Notes under the pieces: model-generated
What the model was told of the DNA's origin: nothing
Seen by the model: only the letters and a program-made list of their open reading frames with translations
Database searches by the model: none
In this document: in pieces, positions 1-10,595 of the stretch
Position numbering within the stretch: the first letter of the stretch is position 1
How the letters are laid out: each line of letters begins with the position of its first letter
Program-made: the position numbers and the translations under genes
Assembly: GCF_950295315.1 (NCBI RefSeq)
Contig: NC_080171.1
Location: 116,059,064 to 116,123,063, forward strand
Origin: Erinaceus europaeus
Taxonomy: Eukaryota > Chordata > Mammalia > Eulipotyphla > Erinaceidae
Direction: 5' to 3'
Length of the DNA stretch: 64,000 bases

Positions 1-697
1 AGCAAGCGGTTTTTTTACAGAAGCAGAGCAAGAATGCGAGTTAGTGATAAGGAAGTTTCAACATATCTTTGACCATAAGACCTTGCTGTTCTGGTTTGGG
101 GATGCAAAGAGGAAATTCCACAACTATTTTATTCTCTACGAGTTGCTTTTCATCTCTAAAATCACCTAGCTTTCTATATGAGCGATTCCTAATTGAATTG
201 TGGGAAACAGTGCAAAACGCACTCTGTCTATGCCTTCAAACAAGGACTGAGACACCCAGAGTCATGAGCAAAGGAAAAGATATATATAGATATACATATA
301 TAGCCATATGTATATGTGCAAGGGTATAAGCCAGCAAGCACACCAAAGGCAATCTTCAGAGCCTTTTTATACATTACTGGACATGGGAACAACTAACCAC
401 GTTCAGGAAAAGGGGATGGGGGCGGATATTAGGAGGGAGCCGGGGGTCTACTATAGTGGGACAGGAAGTGCAAGGAAGGGGATTCTGGCCAGGACAATGT
501 GGCTCTACTGGGAAAGGCAGATTGAGGAAGGAGCTTTGGGCCAGGAAGTCTGAGTTTACAATGTGGCTATAATGGGAGTGGAGATTGAGGAAGGGGCTGG
601 GAATTCTAAGCTAATTTTGAAGAAAAACAAGGCATGGTTGTCGTCAGGGAGACATGGAAAAGTCAGGGGGTCAGTAAGACTGGATTGATAGACATCA
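1..697. other. Unassigned LTR/ERV-like flank
   Basis: No gene is recognised. Open frames are short and frame use is inconsistent. The sequence resumes at 1528 after the LINE insertion, so 1-697 and 1528-2034 were once continuous. Purine-rich character and the promoter-like DNA downstream suggest retroviral LTR-type DNA, but I cannot name a family. Confidence 0.3.
495..600. repeat. Imperfect tandem repeat, two units
   Basis: A unit beginning acaatgtggctctactggg (about 495) recurs at about 557 as acaatgtggctataatggg. Both continue into gattgaggaagg. The period is about 62 bp. Confidence 0.7.
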
Positions 698-707
698 ATG
701 AAAAGGC

Positions 708-1516
708 ATGAAGCCCAGCCAGTCTATCTTGGCGTTACTCTCGATCGCACTCTGTCATTTCACGGACATCTCATAAAAACTGCAGCAAAGGTGGGTGCAA
801 GGAATAATATCATTGCAAGACTGGCCAGCTCCTCATGGGGCGCGAGCGCTTCCACACTACGATCATCCTCTCTGGCATTATGCTATTCCACTGCAGAATA
901 CTGTGCCCCAGTATGGTTCCGTAGCCCCCATGTCCACTTGGTCGATTCCAAATTATATTCCTCCATGAGGATCATTTCTGGAACCATCCGTTCCACCCGG
1001 TTCCATGGCTGCCAGTTCTTAGCAACATCGCCCCGCCAGATATTCGTCGGGATGCGGCATCATCTAAGTTCATTTCCCACGTCTACGCTCGACCGGACCT
1101 GCCAATATACGCGGATATCTTCGCCCATCCTGTCCAACGCTTGACGTCTCGTCACCCAATCTGGTCCCCTATGCCTACACTGAACTTCTCTGTTCCAGAC
1201 TGTTGGAAACAGAGCTGGCAGTCAGCTGAGGTAAAGAACAAACACCTCATCACAGACCCCTGCAAGCGTCCACCCGGCTTTGACCTAGCACGTTATGATT
1301 GGGCCCTCCTCAATCGCTATCGAACAGGCCATGGCTATGTTCCATCGCTGGGGATCCAGAGACGACCCGAACTGCCCCTGTGGCTCCAGACAGACTAGGA
1401 CCCACATAGTCAGCGACTGCCACCTCTCCAGATTCAAAGGAGGTCTCAAAACTTTACATCAGGCTCAACCTGACGCTGTTGACTGGCTACGGAAGAAGAG
1501 CAAACGCTAGAAGAAG
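708..1516 (+). mobile_element. 5'-truncated non-L1 LINE, jockey/CR1-type
   Basis: This is the 3' end of a non-LTR retrotransposon polyprotein: the part downstream of the reverse transcriptase core plus the C-terminal domain. Frame 2 is open to about 1010 with a YLGVTLDRTL motif and a CYSTAEYCAPVW motif. Frame 1 is open from about 1010 to 1335 (SRHPIW, then PPGFDLARY and NRYRTGHG). Frame 2 then runs to a TAG at 1508-1510 and holds a C-x-C-x7-H-x4-C knuckle (CPCG...HIVSDC). Only two frameshifts and no internal stop are seen in about 800 bp. The element is bounded by an 11-bp TSD, aatgaaaaggc, at 697-707 and 1517-1527, and ends in a short gaa repeat, not poly(A). The protein motifs resemble, from memory, endonuclease-reverse transcriptases of arthropod genomes. 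They do not match L1, L2 or BovB. The exact clade is unsure. Confidence 0.8.
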
Positions 1517-1527
1517 AATGAAAAGGC

Positions 1528-2034
1528 TACAACCAACTGGGATGTTGTTGGCATCTTCTAATTCTGCTTTTAAAAACCCCTTCTGTTTCATTTGGTTTAA
1601 ATCCCCCCTGCTTAACACTGCATTCTATTTACATAACCACTGTATTCTATTTGCATAACCACTGCCATCTATTTACATAAATCACTTTTATATTTACATA
1701 AAGCACCACCTTCCCTCCAGGGCATTGGTGGTTTAGTGGTAGAATTCTCACCTGCTCCACCCCCTCTCCTTGTCACACCCTGATCTTCCACCAGTCACTT
1801 TTCTCTCCACCCTCTCTGCGTCACATAATGTTCACACCCTACTTGGGAAGTATATATAAAGACAACATTGTTCGTTTTAGTTAGTTGTTAGTTTAGTCTA
1901 GCTTGGTATAGATTGCGCTGCGTCCTGTGTACAGCTCAACCATGAGTCCCTGGTCATCTGTCTCCCATCAGTGAAGCTTAGCCCGACAGGATGTTTCTCA
2001 CAGAATCAACTTGGGGGACTTATTCCTTCACACG
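1528..2034 (+). promoter_or_regulatory. LTR-like promoter region with TATA box
   Basis: Three imperfect copies of a ctatttacataaccactg-like unit lie at about 1626-1690, as in an LTR enhancer. A tRNA-Gly-like segment follows at 1722. A TATA-like tatataaag is near 1852. This order suggests a U3-R region, but the LTR ends and the primer-binding site were not identified. Confidence 0.4.
1722..1756 (+). other. tRNA-Gly 5'-half-like segment
   Basis: About 32 of 35 bases match the 5' half of tRNA-Gly(GCC) as I remember it, starting gcattggtgg and ending near the anticodon. The 3' half and a B box are absent, so this is not a functional tRNA gene. It lies upstream of the TATA-like box. Confidence 0.6.
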
Positions 2035-2035
2035 T

Positions 2036-2250
2036 TTCTTTTTTTATTGATTTATTTATTGGATAGAGACAGCCAGAAATTAAGAGGAATGGGGGAGAGG
2101 GTAGAGAGGGAGACAGACAGACGTCTGTAGCCCTGCTTCACCACTCTCCAGACATTGCCCCTGCAGGTGGGGGCCACCGGGGGCTTGAACCCCGGTCCTT
2201 GAGCATTGTAATATGTGTGCTAAACCAGGTGCGCCACCACCAGCCCCCCT
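2036..2250 (-). mobile_element. SINE B
   Basis: Full-length antisense copy. The tail side reads tttatttattggatagag, and the head ends in gcgccaccaccagcccc. It separates the LTR-like DNA from the unassigned stretch that follows. Confidence 0.85.
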
Positions 2251-2253
2251 CCC

Positions 2254-2592
2254 TTAGGTTTGTCCTGAGACACAGGGTGATGCTCCTGAGCCAGTGGAGG
2301 AGACGATTGTGGGTTTATGTGGTCAGGGGGCAGAGCAGTAGGGGCAAGAGAAGATGGAGAGTGTCCTGAAAAGGTCACTAGAGTATAGACTCAGTAATTG
2401 AGAGGTGAAGACAGTAAGGATGGAGTTGAGAGGGAGAAAGTGAGGTGTTTCGGAGGGCAAAAGGTAGGTGTAATGAGAAAGATAAGGGGGAAAGGGTCGG
2501 GAGTGTTGTCAAGGTATTTGAGTCAGAACAGACTAGGATGACTAGAACCAAAATATGGGCAAGAGACTAGAAATTAGAAAGTTTTGGGGGGG
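2254..2592. other. Unassigned purine-rich stretch
   Basis: No open frame or known repeat is recognised. The plus strand is A/G-rich. It may be the internal part of the LTR element seen upstream. Confidence 0.3.
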
Positions 2593-2751
2593 TTGTGGTC
2601 CAGGAGGTGGTGCAGTGATAAAGCTTTGGACTCTCAAGCATGAGGTCCTGAGTTTGATCCCCAGCAGCACATGTGCCAGAGTGATGTCTGGTTCTTTCTC
2701 TCTCTCCTCCTAGATTTCTCATTAAGAAGTAAATAAAATATTCTAAAAAAG
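2593..2751 (+). mobile_element. SINE D
   Basis: Head ccaggaggtggtgcagtg, box-B-like gagtttgatcc, and an ataaaata tail. A TSD agaaagttttgggggg lies at 2576-2591 and 2752-2767. Confidence 0.9.
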
Positions 2752-2767
2752 AGAAAGTTTTGGGGGG

Positions 2768-2957
2768 CCAGGCAGTGTTGTACCTGGTTAAGTGCTAACA
2801 TTACAGTGCCCAAGAAACCAGGTTCGAGCTCTTGGGCCCCATCTGCAGGGTAAAACTTCACAGTGATGAAACAGGGCTCTGCAGGTGTCACTGTCTCTCC
2901 TTCTCTATCCTCCCCTCCCCTCTCAATTTCTCTGTCTCTAGCCAATAATTTTAAAAG
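2768..2957 (+). mobile_element. SINE B
   Basis: Starts gccaggcagtgttgtacctg directly after the TSD of the preceding SINE D. The tail ends tctagccaataattttaa. Confidence 0.85.
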
Positions 2958-3078
2958 GTTCAATTTATAAAATGTTCAAAACTTTCAAAAAAAATTTTTT
3001 TTTTAGTTAACAATTGTACACAGTACTCATGAGGTGAGAGGTTGGCTAGCTGTAGGGGGAAAAATTAAATTAGACCTT

Positions 3079-3271
3079 TATTTATTCAAATCCTTTATTT
3101 TCTTGAAAGGTGATGGGGAGAGAAAGAGGAAGAGAGACAGAGAGACACTTGCAGCCCTGCTTCACCACTTGTGAAACTTTCCCCCTGCAGGTAGGGACCA
3201 GAGATTTGAACCTGGGACCTTGCGCACTGTATTGTGTGCGCTTAACCAGATGTGCCACTGTCTGGTCCCCC
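3079..3271 (-). mobile_element. SINE B
   Basis: Antisense copy. The diverged tail starts tttatttattcaaatcc; the head ends gtgccactgtctggtcccc. Confidence 0.85.
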
Positions 3272-3384
3272 TAAGAAAAATTTTTATAAGTATTGTAAAG
3301 CATCCCTGAGTTCATAGCAGAAAATATGTAGAATGCTCATACCAGTACCTACACAGGTGTTCACACATGTACACACACACACCT

Positions 3385-3703
3385 TCCACCATTATTAACA
3401 TCTAGCCCCTAGAGGTAAATTTATTACAAATGATGAATCTATACTGTGTATCATTACCGCCTGAAAGCTCAAGGCATACTTCAAGCTTAGTTTTGCATAT
3501 TCTGTGGATTTTGACAAACGAATAGGACATGTCTACATGTATCTGTTGTGTAAAATAATTTCGTTACCTTCAAAATATTTTGTGGGTCACCTGTTCATCC
3601 TCCCTCATCCAACCCCCACCCCCTTTCTTCTGCCCCTTAAAACCACTGATGATTCAACATCAGGCTGCATGGTCTGGGCTGTTCACAATGTCCTATGGGG
3701 GAG
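3385..3703 (-). mobile_element. Ancient L1M 3' UTR fragment
   Basis: The plus strand reads like the reverse complement of the 3' end of an old mammalian L1 (L1MA/B-like), with ggattttgacaaacgaatag and a C-rich aacccccaccccc segment. It continues at 4086 after two SINE insertions. Confidence 0.7.
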
Positions 3704-3822
3704 AGGGGGCACCTGGGCGGCAAATCGCAAGGATCAGCGTAAGGACTCCAGTTCGAGCCTGGGCTCCCCACCTGAAGGGGAGTCGCTTCTGAAGCAGGTC
3801 TACAGGTGTCTATCTTTTTAAA
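3704..3822 (+). mobile_element. SINE A with internal deletion
   Basis: The head is shortened: the segment holding the tRNA A box is missing between gggcgg and cgcaagg. The element is cut after ggtgtctatcttt. Confidence 0.8.
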
Positions 3823-4085
3823 AAATATTTATTTATTCCCTTTTGTAGCCCTTGTTTTATTGTAGTTATTGTTGTTATTATTGATATCGTTGGATAGGAT
3901 AGAGAGAAATGGAGGGAGGAGGGGAAGACAGAGAGAGGGAGAGAAAGACACCTACAGACCTGCTTCACTGCCTGTGAAGGTGACTCCCCTGCAGGTGGGG
4001 AGCCTGGGACTGAACCGGGATCCTTCCGTCAGCCTTGCGCTTTGCGTCACGTGCGCTTAACCTGCTGAGCTGCTGCCAGTCTCCC
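3823..4085 (-). mobile_element. SINE A
   Basis: Antisense, nearly full length. It lies tail-to-tail with the preceding plus-strand SINE A. The head ends gctgctgccagtctccc. Confidence 0.9.
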
Positions 4086-4222
4086 TATTTCACTGTTTTG
4101 TTGCACTACAGTTTGTCCATTTACCTATTGAAAGACACTTGCCAAATTTTGGCAATTATGAATAAAGCTGCTATAAACATCTGTGTCCGGTTTTGTGTGT
4201 AGACGTGCATTTTCAGCTCCTT
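4086..4222 (-). mobile_element. Ancient L1M, continued
   Basis: The segment tttggcaattatgaataaag followed by ctgctataaacatctgtg is a hallmark of the end of old L1 ORF2/3' UTR, antisense. Together with 3385-3703 it was one element. Confidence 0.8.
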
Positions 4223-4225
4223 TTT

Positions 4226-4510
4226 TTTTTAAGTATTTTATTTATTATTCCCTTTTGTTGCCCTTGTTGTATTTTATTGTTGTTGTAGTTATTGTTGTTA
4301 TTGATGTCATCGCTGTTAGATAGGACAGAGAAATGGAGAGAGGAGGGGAAGACAGAGAGACGGAGAGAAAGACACCTGCAGACCTGCTTCACCGCTTGTG
4401 AAGCGACTCCCCTGCAGGTGGGGAGCTGGGGGCTCGAACCCGGATTCTTACGCTGGTCCTTGTGGTTGGCGCCACATGCGCTTAACCGGCTGCGCTACCG
4501 CCCCACTCCC
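4226..4510 (-). mobile_element. SINE A
   Basis: Full-length antisense copy. The L1M sequence ttcagctcctttt is duplicated on both sides (about 4213 and 4511). Confidence 0.9.
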
Positions 4511-4538
4511 TTCAGCTCCTTTTAAAGTATCAATAAAC

Positions 4539-4710
4539 AACGCTTCACAGGCGGTGAAGCAGGTCTGCAGGTGTCTATCTTTCTCTCCTCTCTGTCTTCC
4601 CCTCCCTCTCTCCATTTCTCTCTGTCCTATCCAACAATGACAACAACAATAATAACTACAACAATAAAACAACAAGGGCAACAAAAGGGAAAAAATAAAA
4701 TAAATATATA
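4539..4710 (+). mobile_element. SINE A, 5'-truncated
   Basis: Starts inside the body at aacgcttcacaggcggtg. A 16-bp TSD taaagtatcaataaac lies at 4523-4538 and 4711-4726. Confidence 0.95.
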
Positions 4711-4726
4711 TAAAGTATCAATAAAC

Positions 4727-4955
4727 TCACCCCTCCCTCTGTCCTACCCTCCTCTCTCAATTTCTCTCTGTCCTATCCAACAATGATAGCAATAATAATA
4801 ATAACAACTATGACAATAAACAACAAGGGCAACAAAGGGGAAAAAAATAGCCTCCAGGAACAGCGGATTCGTAGTGAAGGCACTGAGCCCCAGCAATAAC
4901 CCTGGAGGCATAAATAAATAAATATAAAAAATAATAATAGTAACTATTATAATAT
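4727..4955 (+). mobile_element. SINE A long, 5'-truncated
   Basis: Follows the previous TSD directly. It retains the tail and the extra 3' module (gcctccaggaacagcgg to aaccctggaggc). Confidence 0.85.
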
Positions 4956-4970
4956 CTAATACTTATTCAT

Positions 4971-5190
4971 GGGACCAGGTGGTGGTACACCTGGTTAAGT
5001 GCACACACTACAGTGCGCAAGGACCAGGGTTCAAGCCCCTGGTCCCTACCTGCAGGGGGAAAGCTTCACGAGTGGTGAAGCAGGGCTGCAGGTGTCTCTC
5101 TCCATCTCTATCTTCCTTTCCCCCTCAATTTCTTTCTGTCTTTATCCAATAATAAATAAAGATTTTTTAAAAAGAATTAAAAAATACTTA
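4971..5190 (+). mobile_element. SINE B
   Basis: Complete head gggaccaggtggtggtacac. The target aatacttattca occurs before the element (4958) and twice after it (5183 and 5200). Confidence 0.9.
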
Positions 5191-5227
5191 TTCAAAAAAA
5201 ATACTTATTCATATAGATAATTTTTAA

Positions 5228-5427
5228 TTGTCTTTATTTATTTATTTGAGACAGAAATTGAGAGGGGAGGGGAAGATAGAGAGGGAGAGAAACAGAGAAA
5301 CACCTGCAGCACTGTTTCACCGCTTGTAAAGGTTTTTCCCCTGCAGGTGGAGACCGGGGGCTCAAACCTGGGGCCTTGTGCACTGTGACATGTGTGCTCA
5401 ACCAGGTGTGCGACCACCCAGCCCCCT
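5228..5427 (-). mobile_element. SINE B
   Basis: Antisense. A TSD close to atatagataatttttaa is at 5211-5227, and a copy with one base changed starts at 5428. Confidence 0.9.
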
Positions 5428-5443
5428 ATATAGATCATTTTTA

Positions 5444-6180
5444 AATGTGACTTGTTAATGGCAATAGACACACCCAAAATATCAACATTAAATAATCCCA
5501 CCAGTCAAACACTTAGGAGAAGCGAAGTGTTGAATGACCATGTATTTCATGTAAAAGAAACTTTTACCACTGAGATAAAGGCAATAGACTTTTCAGTAAT
5601 TACAGACAGAACGATTCACTCTGAACCCATACTAGTTCCAGGGAACCTAAAACATCACTAGATTCTACAGCTTAGAGAAGTTTGAGGTTAGGTGACCAAT
5701 GAAGTTTTAGCTCAGACCCATTGCAGTGGGGGTCCACTGGACCCCAAACCCATCCTGTAGTTACTTGCCAGATTCCAGAATGTGGGATCCGGAGTAGCAT
5801 GGTCAGTAATTTGACAGTGGAAGGAATGCTACTATGATAGCTAAGACCAAATGGACGCACCTAGAATGGTCTCCACCTGGGAAAGCAATAAACCAAAACC
5901 AAAACTTTATTCCTGGAATTGCAGAAATTAGTACCACGATCAAAGAACTGAAGGATGCAGGAGTGGTGATTCCTGCCACCTACCCATTCCACTCACTTAT
6001 TTGGCTTGTGCAGAAGACAGATGAGTCTTGGAAAATGAATTATCGCACACTTACCTAGTCAGTCACTGCTATTGGCAGTTATTATAGGTGTGGTTTCATT
6101 GCTTGAGAAAAACACATCTCCTAGTACCAAGTTTACAACTATTGATCTACCAAATTCTTTTTCCCCAATACTTACTAAAA
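5444..6180 (+). pseudogene. ERV-L pol fossil, RT N-terminal part
   Basis: From about 5834 to 6058 an open stretch resembles the start of an ERV-L-type reverse transcriptase. Visible motifs are IAEISTTIKELKDAGVV and a PFHSLIW..QKTDESWKM block. Downstream to about 6180, shifted frames keep a VVSLLE-like and a TTIDLPNSFF-like segment, the region of the first RT catalytic block. The part 5444-5830 has no clear motif and may be more of the same provirus. Frames are broken throughout. This is the first of several pieces in the same orientation up to 16064, separated by later insertions. It is an old, non-functional copy. Confidence 0.65.
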
Positions 6181-6194
6181 AAAAAGAAAAAAAA

Positions 6195-6312
6195 ATGATA
6201 CACAGGGGCTGCAGCATGCTCAGCTCTGGCTGATGGTATTAGTGGGGACTGAACCTGGGACGCCTGAGGCCTGAGGCATGCAAGTCTGGTACAAAACTAT
6301 TGTGATACCTCC
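6195..6312 (-). mobile_element. SINE C, diverged
   Basis: Antisense remnant with cagctctggctgatggta and gactgaacctgggacgcctg. Confidence 0.65.
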
Positions 6313-6716
6313 TGTACTGTTCGCTTTTAGCCAATAAGGCAAGCAAACAATACACTTTGGCAATTTAATAACCATAGTTAAATCATACAAACGGTCGCTT
6401 AAACAATCGAAATTCATACTAAGTCCTGGAAGCTAGACACCCCAGGTAAAGGTGCTGGCATATTTAATTTCTTTTTTTTTATTTTTTATTTCTTTATTGG
6501 GGAATTAATGTTTTACATTCAACAGTAAATACAATACTTTGTACATGCATAACATTCCCCAGATTCCCATTTAACAATACAATCCCCACTATGTCATTCA
6601 TCATCTTTCATGGACCTGTATTCTCCCCACCCACCCACCCCAGAGTCTTTTACTTTGGTGTAATACTCCAATTCCTTTTCAGGTTCGACTTGTGTTTTCT
6701 TTTCTAATCTTGTTTT

Positions 6717-9700
6717 TCAACTTCGGCCTGAGAGTGAGATCATCCCATATTCATCCTTCTGTTTCTGACTTATTTCACTCAACATGATTTTTTCAAGGTC
6801 CATCCAAGATCAGCTGAAAACGGTGAAGTCACCATTTTTTACAGCTGAGTAGTATTCCATTGTGTATATAGACCACAACTTGCTCAGCCACTCATCTGTT
6901 GTTGGACACCTGGGTTGCTTCCAGGTTTTGGCTATTACAAATTGTGCTGCCAAGAACATATGTGTACACAGATCTTTTTGGATGGATGTGTTGGGTTCCT
7001 TAGGATATATCCCCAGGAGGGGAATTGCAGGGTCATAGGGTAGGTCCATTTCTAGCCTTCTGAGAGTTCTCCAGACTGTTCTCCACAGAGGTTGGACCAA
7101 TTGACATTCCCACCAGCAGTGCAGGAGGGTTCCTTTGACCCCACACCCTCTCCAGCATTTGCTGCTGTTACCTTTTCTGATGTATGACATTCTCACAGGA
7201 GTGAAGTGGTATCTCATTGTTGTCTTGATTTGCATTTCTCTGACAATCAGAGACTTGGAGCATTTTTTCATGTGTTTCTCGGCCTTTTGGATCTCTTCTG
7301 TGGCGAATATTCTGTCCAAGTCCTCCCCCCACTTTTGGATGGGGTTATTTGTTGTCTTGTTGTTGAGTCTGGCAAGCTCTTTATATATGTTGGTTATTAA
7401 ACTCTTATCTGATGTATGGCATGTAAAGATCTTCTCCCATTCTGTGAGGGGTCTCTTGATTTGGGTAGTGGTTTCTTTTGCTGTGAAGAAGCTTTTTAAT
7501 TTGATGTAGTCCCATAGGTTTATACTTGCCTTAGTCTTCCTTGTAATTGGATTCGTTTCATTGAAAATGTCTTTAAAATTTATGCGGAAAAAAGTTCTGC
7601 CAATATTTTCCTCTAAGTATCTGATAGTTTCTGGTCTAACATCCAAGTCCTTGATCCACTTGGAATTTACTTTTGTATTTGGTGAAATACAGTGATTCAG
7701 TTTCATTCTTCTGCATGTTTCCACTCATTGTTTCCAACACCATTTGTTGAAGAGACTCTGCTTTCCCCATGTAATAGTCTGGGCCCCTTTGTCAAAGATT
7801 AGATGTCCATACGTGTGGGGCCTCATTTCTGGGCTCTCAATTCTATTCCACTGGTCAGTGTGTCTGTTCATGTTCCAGTACCAAGCAGTTTTGATGACAA
7901 TGGCTCTATAATACAGTTTGAGATCTGGGAGTGTGATGCCTCCATTTCTGTTCTTTTTTCTCAAGATTGTTTTGGCAATTCTAGGTCTTTTCTGGTTCCA
8001 GATAAACATTTGTAGCATTTGTTCTATTCTCCTAAAAAATGTGCTTGGGATCTTGATGGGGATAGCATTAAATTTGTAGATGGGTCTGGGTAATATATTC
8101 ATTTGGATGATGTTAATTCTTCCAACCCATGAACATGGAATATCTTTCCACTTCTTTGTGTCTTTTCAATTTCTTTGAGTAGTGACTCATAATTTTCAGT
8201 ATACAAGTCTTTCACTTCTTTGGTTAGGTTTACTCCTAGATATTTTATTGTTTTTGTTGCTATAGAAAAAGGAACTGATTTCTGGATTTCAATTTCTTCT
8301 AACTTAGTGTTTGCATAGAGGAATGCCACTGACTTTTGAATGTTAATTTTATAGCCTGACACCTTACTGTATTGCCTGATGATTTCCAAAAGCTTCTTGC
8401 TGGATTCCTTAGGTTTTTCCATGTATACTATCATGTCATCTGCAAATAAGGAGAGTTTGACTTCTTCTCTTCCAATCTGTATGCCTTTAATTCCTTGCTC
8501 CTGCCTGATTGCTATGGCAAGAACTTCCAACACTATGTTGAATAGTAATGGTGATAGTGGGCAGCCCTGTCTAGTACCTGATCTGAGGGGAAAGGCTTCC
8601 AGTTTTTCACCATTGAGTATGATGTTGGCTGTAGGTTTGCTATATATAGACTCCACTATCTTCAGGAATTTTCCATCTATTCCCATTTTTTGTAGTGTTT
8701 TGATCATAAAGGGATGTTATATTTTGTCAAAGGCTTTCTCTGCATCTATTGATATGACCATGTGGTTTTTGGTCTTGCTTTTGTTGATGTGGTGGATCAC
8801 ATTGATTGATTTGCATATATTAAACCAACCTTGCATGCCTGGAATAAACCCCACTTGGTCATGATGAACAATCTTTTTGATATACTGCTGTATCCGGTTG
8901 GCTAGAATTTTGTTCAATATTTTCGCATCTATGTTCATCAGAGATATTGGTCTGTAGTTTTCTTTTTTGGTTGTGTCCCTATCTGCTTTTGGTATCAGGG
9001 TGATGTTGGCTTCATAGAAGCTGGCAGGGAGTATTCCAGTGTCTTCAATCTTCTGGAAGACTTTTAAAAGTAGAGGTATTAGTTCTTCTTTGAAGGTTTT
9101 GTAGAATTCATTTGTAAAACCATCTGGTCCAGGACTTTTATTTTTGGGAAGATTTTTGATAACTGTTTCAATTTCATTAGCTGTGATGGGCCTGTTCATG
9201 TTATCCACTTCCTCTTTACTTAGTTTTGGAAGTTGGTAGGTATCTAGGAAATCATTCATTTCTTCCAGGTTCTCTAGCTTGGTGGCATATAGTTGATCAT
9301 AGAAGCCTCGCATGATATGTTGAATTTCTGCAGTGTCTGTTGTGATATCTCCTCTTTCATTTACTATCTGATTTATTTGGGTCTTCTCCCTTTTTTGTTT
9401 TGTCAGTCTGGCTAAAGGTTTGTCGATTTTGTTTACTCTTTCGAAGAACCAACATTTACTTTCATTGATCTTTTGTATGGTTTTCCTATTCTCAATGTTA
9501 TTTATTTCTGCCCTAACTTTAGTGATTTCTGTCCTTCTGGTTGCTTTAGGATTCCTTTGTTGTTCTTCTTCTAGGTCTTTAAGATGCGCAATCAGGCTGT
9601 TTATTTGTGCCTTTTCTTGTTTCCTAACGTGTGCTTGTATAGCTATGAACTTTCCTCTTAGGACTGCTTTAGCTGTGTCCCAAATATTTTGATAGCTTGT

Positions 9701-10539
9701 GTCCTCATTTTCATTGAACTCTCGAAACATTTTGATTTCTTCCTTGATTTCCTCTTTGACCCAGAAGTTGTTAAGAAGTGTACTGTTGAGCTTCCACATT
9801 TTGGGACTGTTACTAATCTTTTGTTGATTATTAAGTGTTAGTTTAATTTCACTGTGGTCTGAGAAGATGCTTGGGATGATTTCAGTGCTCTTGAATTGGC
9901 TGATGCTGTCTTTGTGGCCTAACATATGGTCTATCCTTGAGAATGATCCATGTGGATTTGAGTAAAATGTGTATTCCAGTTTCTTGGGATGAATGACTCT
10001 GAAAATGTCCAATAGTTCTAGTTTATCCATCTCTTCATTTAGCTCCCTTATGTCTTTATTGATTTTCTGCCTGGATGATCTGTCAAGTTGAGATAGTGGG
10101 GTGTTGAAGTCCCCTACTATGATTGTGTTACTGTTAATATATTGCTGTAGCTCTTTCAGTAGAAGTTTGATGTATTTAGATGGCTTCTCATTGGGTGCAT
10201 AGATGTTAATAATTGTTAAGTCCTCTTGATTGACTGATCCTCTGAGCATTAAGTAGTGTCCATTCCTATCTTTTTTGATCTTATCTATTTTCAAGTCTAT
10301 CATGTCAGATATGAGAATAGCTGTTTCTGCCCTTTTTTGTGGCCATTGGCTTGTATGATAGTTTTCCATCCTTTCACTTTAAGTCTGTGTTTGTCTTGTT
10401 GAGTTAGGTGGGTTTCCTGTAGACAGCATATTGTTGGGTTGTGTTTTCTGATCCATCTTCCTACTCTGTGTCTTTTAATAGGTGAATTCAGGCCATTGAC
10501 ATTTATTGATATCAAAGATTGAAGATATTTTAACACCAT
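6717..10539 (-). pseudogene. L1 copy 1 ORF2 (EN-RT), inactivated
   Basis: ORF2 encodes the L1 endonuclease-reverse transcriptase that nicks target DNA and copies L1 RNA at the nick. Visible parts, N to C terminus: an endonuclease with [12 protein letters not shown] and [10 protein letters not shown], a reverse transcriptase with SPGPDGF and the FADD active site, and a C-terminal CxxxC-x7-HxxxxC motif. Compared with copy 3, it carries a one-base deletion near 10340, a stop at about 8714 (Gln codon lost), a one-base deletion near 8166, a stop at about 7723 (Trp to stop) and a stop near 6808 (Arg CGA to TGA). The length, 3823 bp, fits 3825 bp less two deletions. At least five lesions make it dead. 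Confidence 0.93.
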
Positions 10540-10595
10540 TCTTGTAGAGTTTTAGAGTGTTTTGATATATGTCCTATTTGTGGTGGTCTGGTTGT

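Noticed and set aside
708..1516. Assignment to BovB/RTE
   Set aside because: The BovB C-terminal region I know has a different block after RT (a YGCESW-type motif), and the end structure and motifs here differ.
1722..1756. Functional tRNA-Gly gene
   Set aside because: Only the 5' half is present; no T arm, no B box, no terminator in place.
3869..4060. Many frames of 60-150 codons with similar Ser/Leu/Phe-rich or Arg/Glu-rich proteins on both strands
   Set aside because: They are translations of SINE A and B bodies (repeated LSFSPPLCLPLLSPF-like or ERNGERRGRQRG-like text) and recur wherever a SINE lies.
7135..7509. Plus-strand frames of 60-160 codons within 6.8-11.2 kb
   Set aside because: Antisense shadows of L1 copy 1 ORF1 and ORF2; no independent domain.
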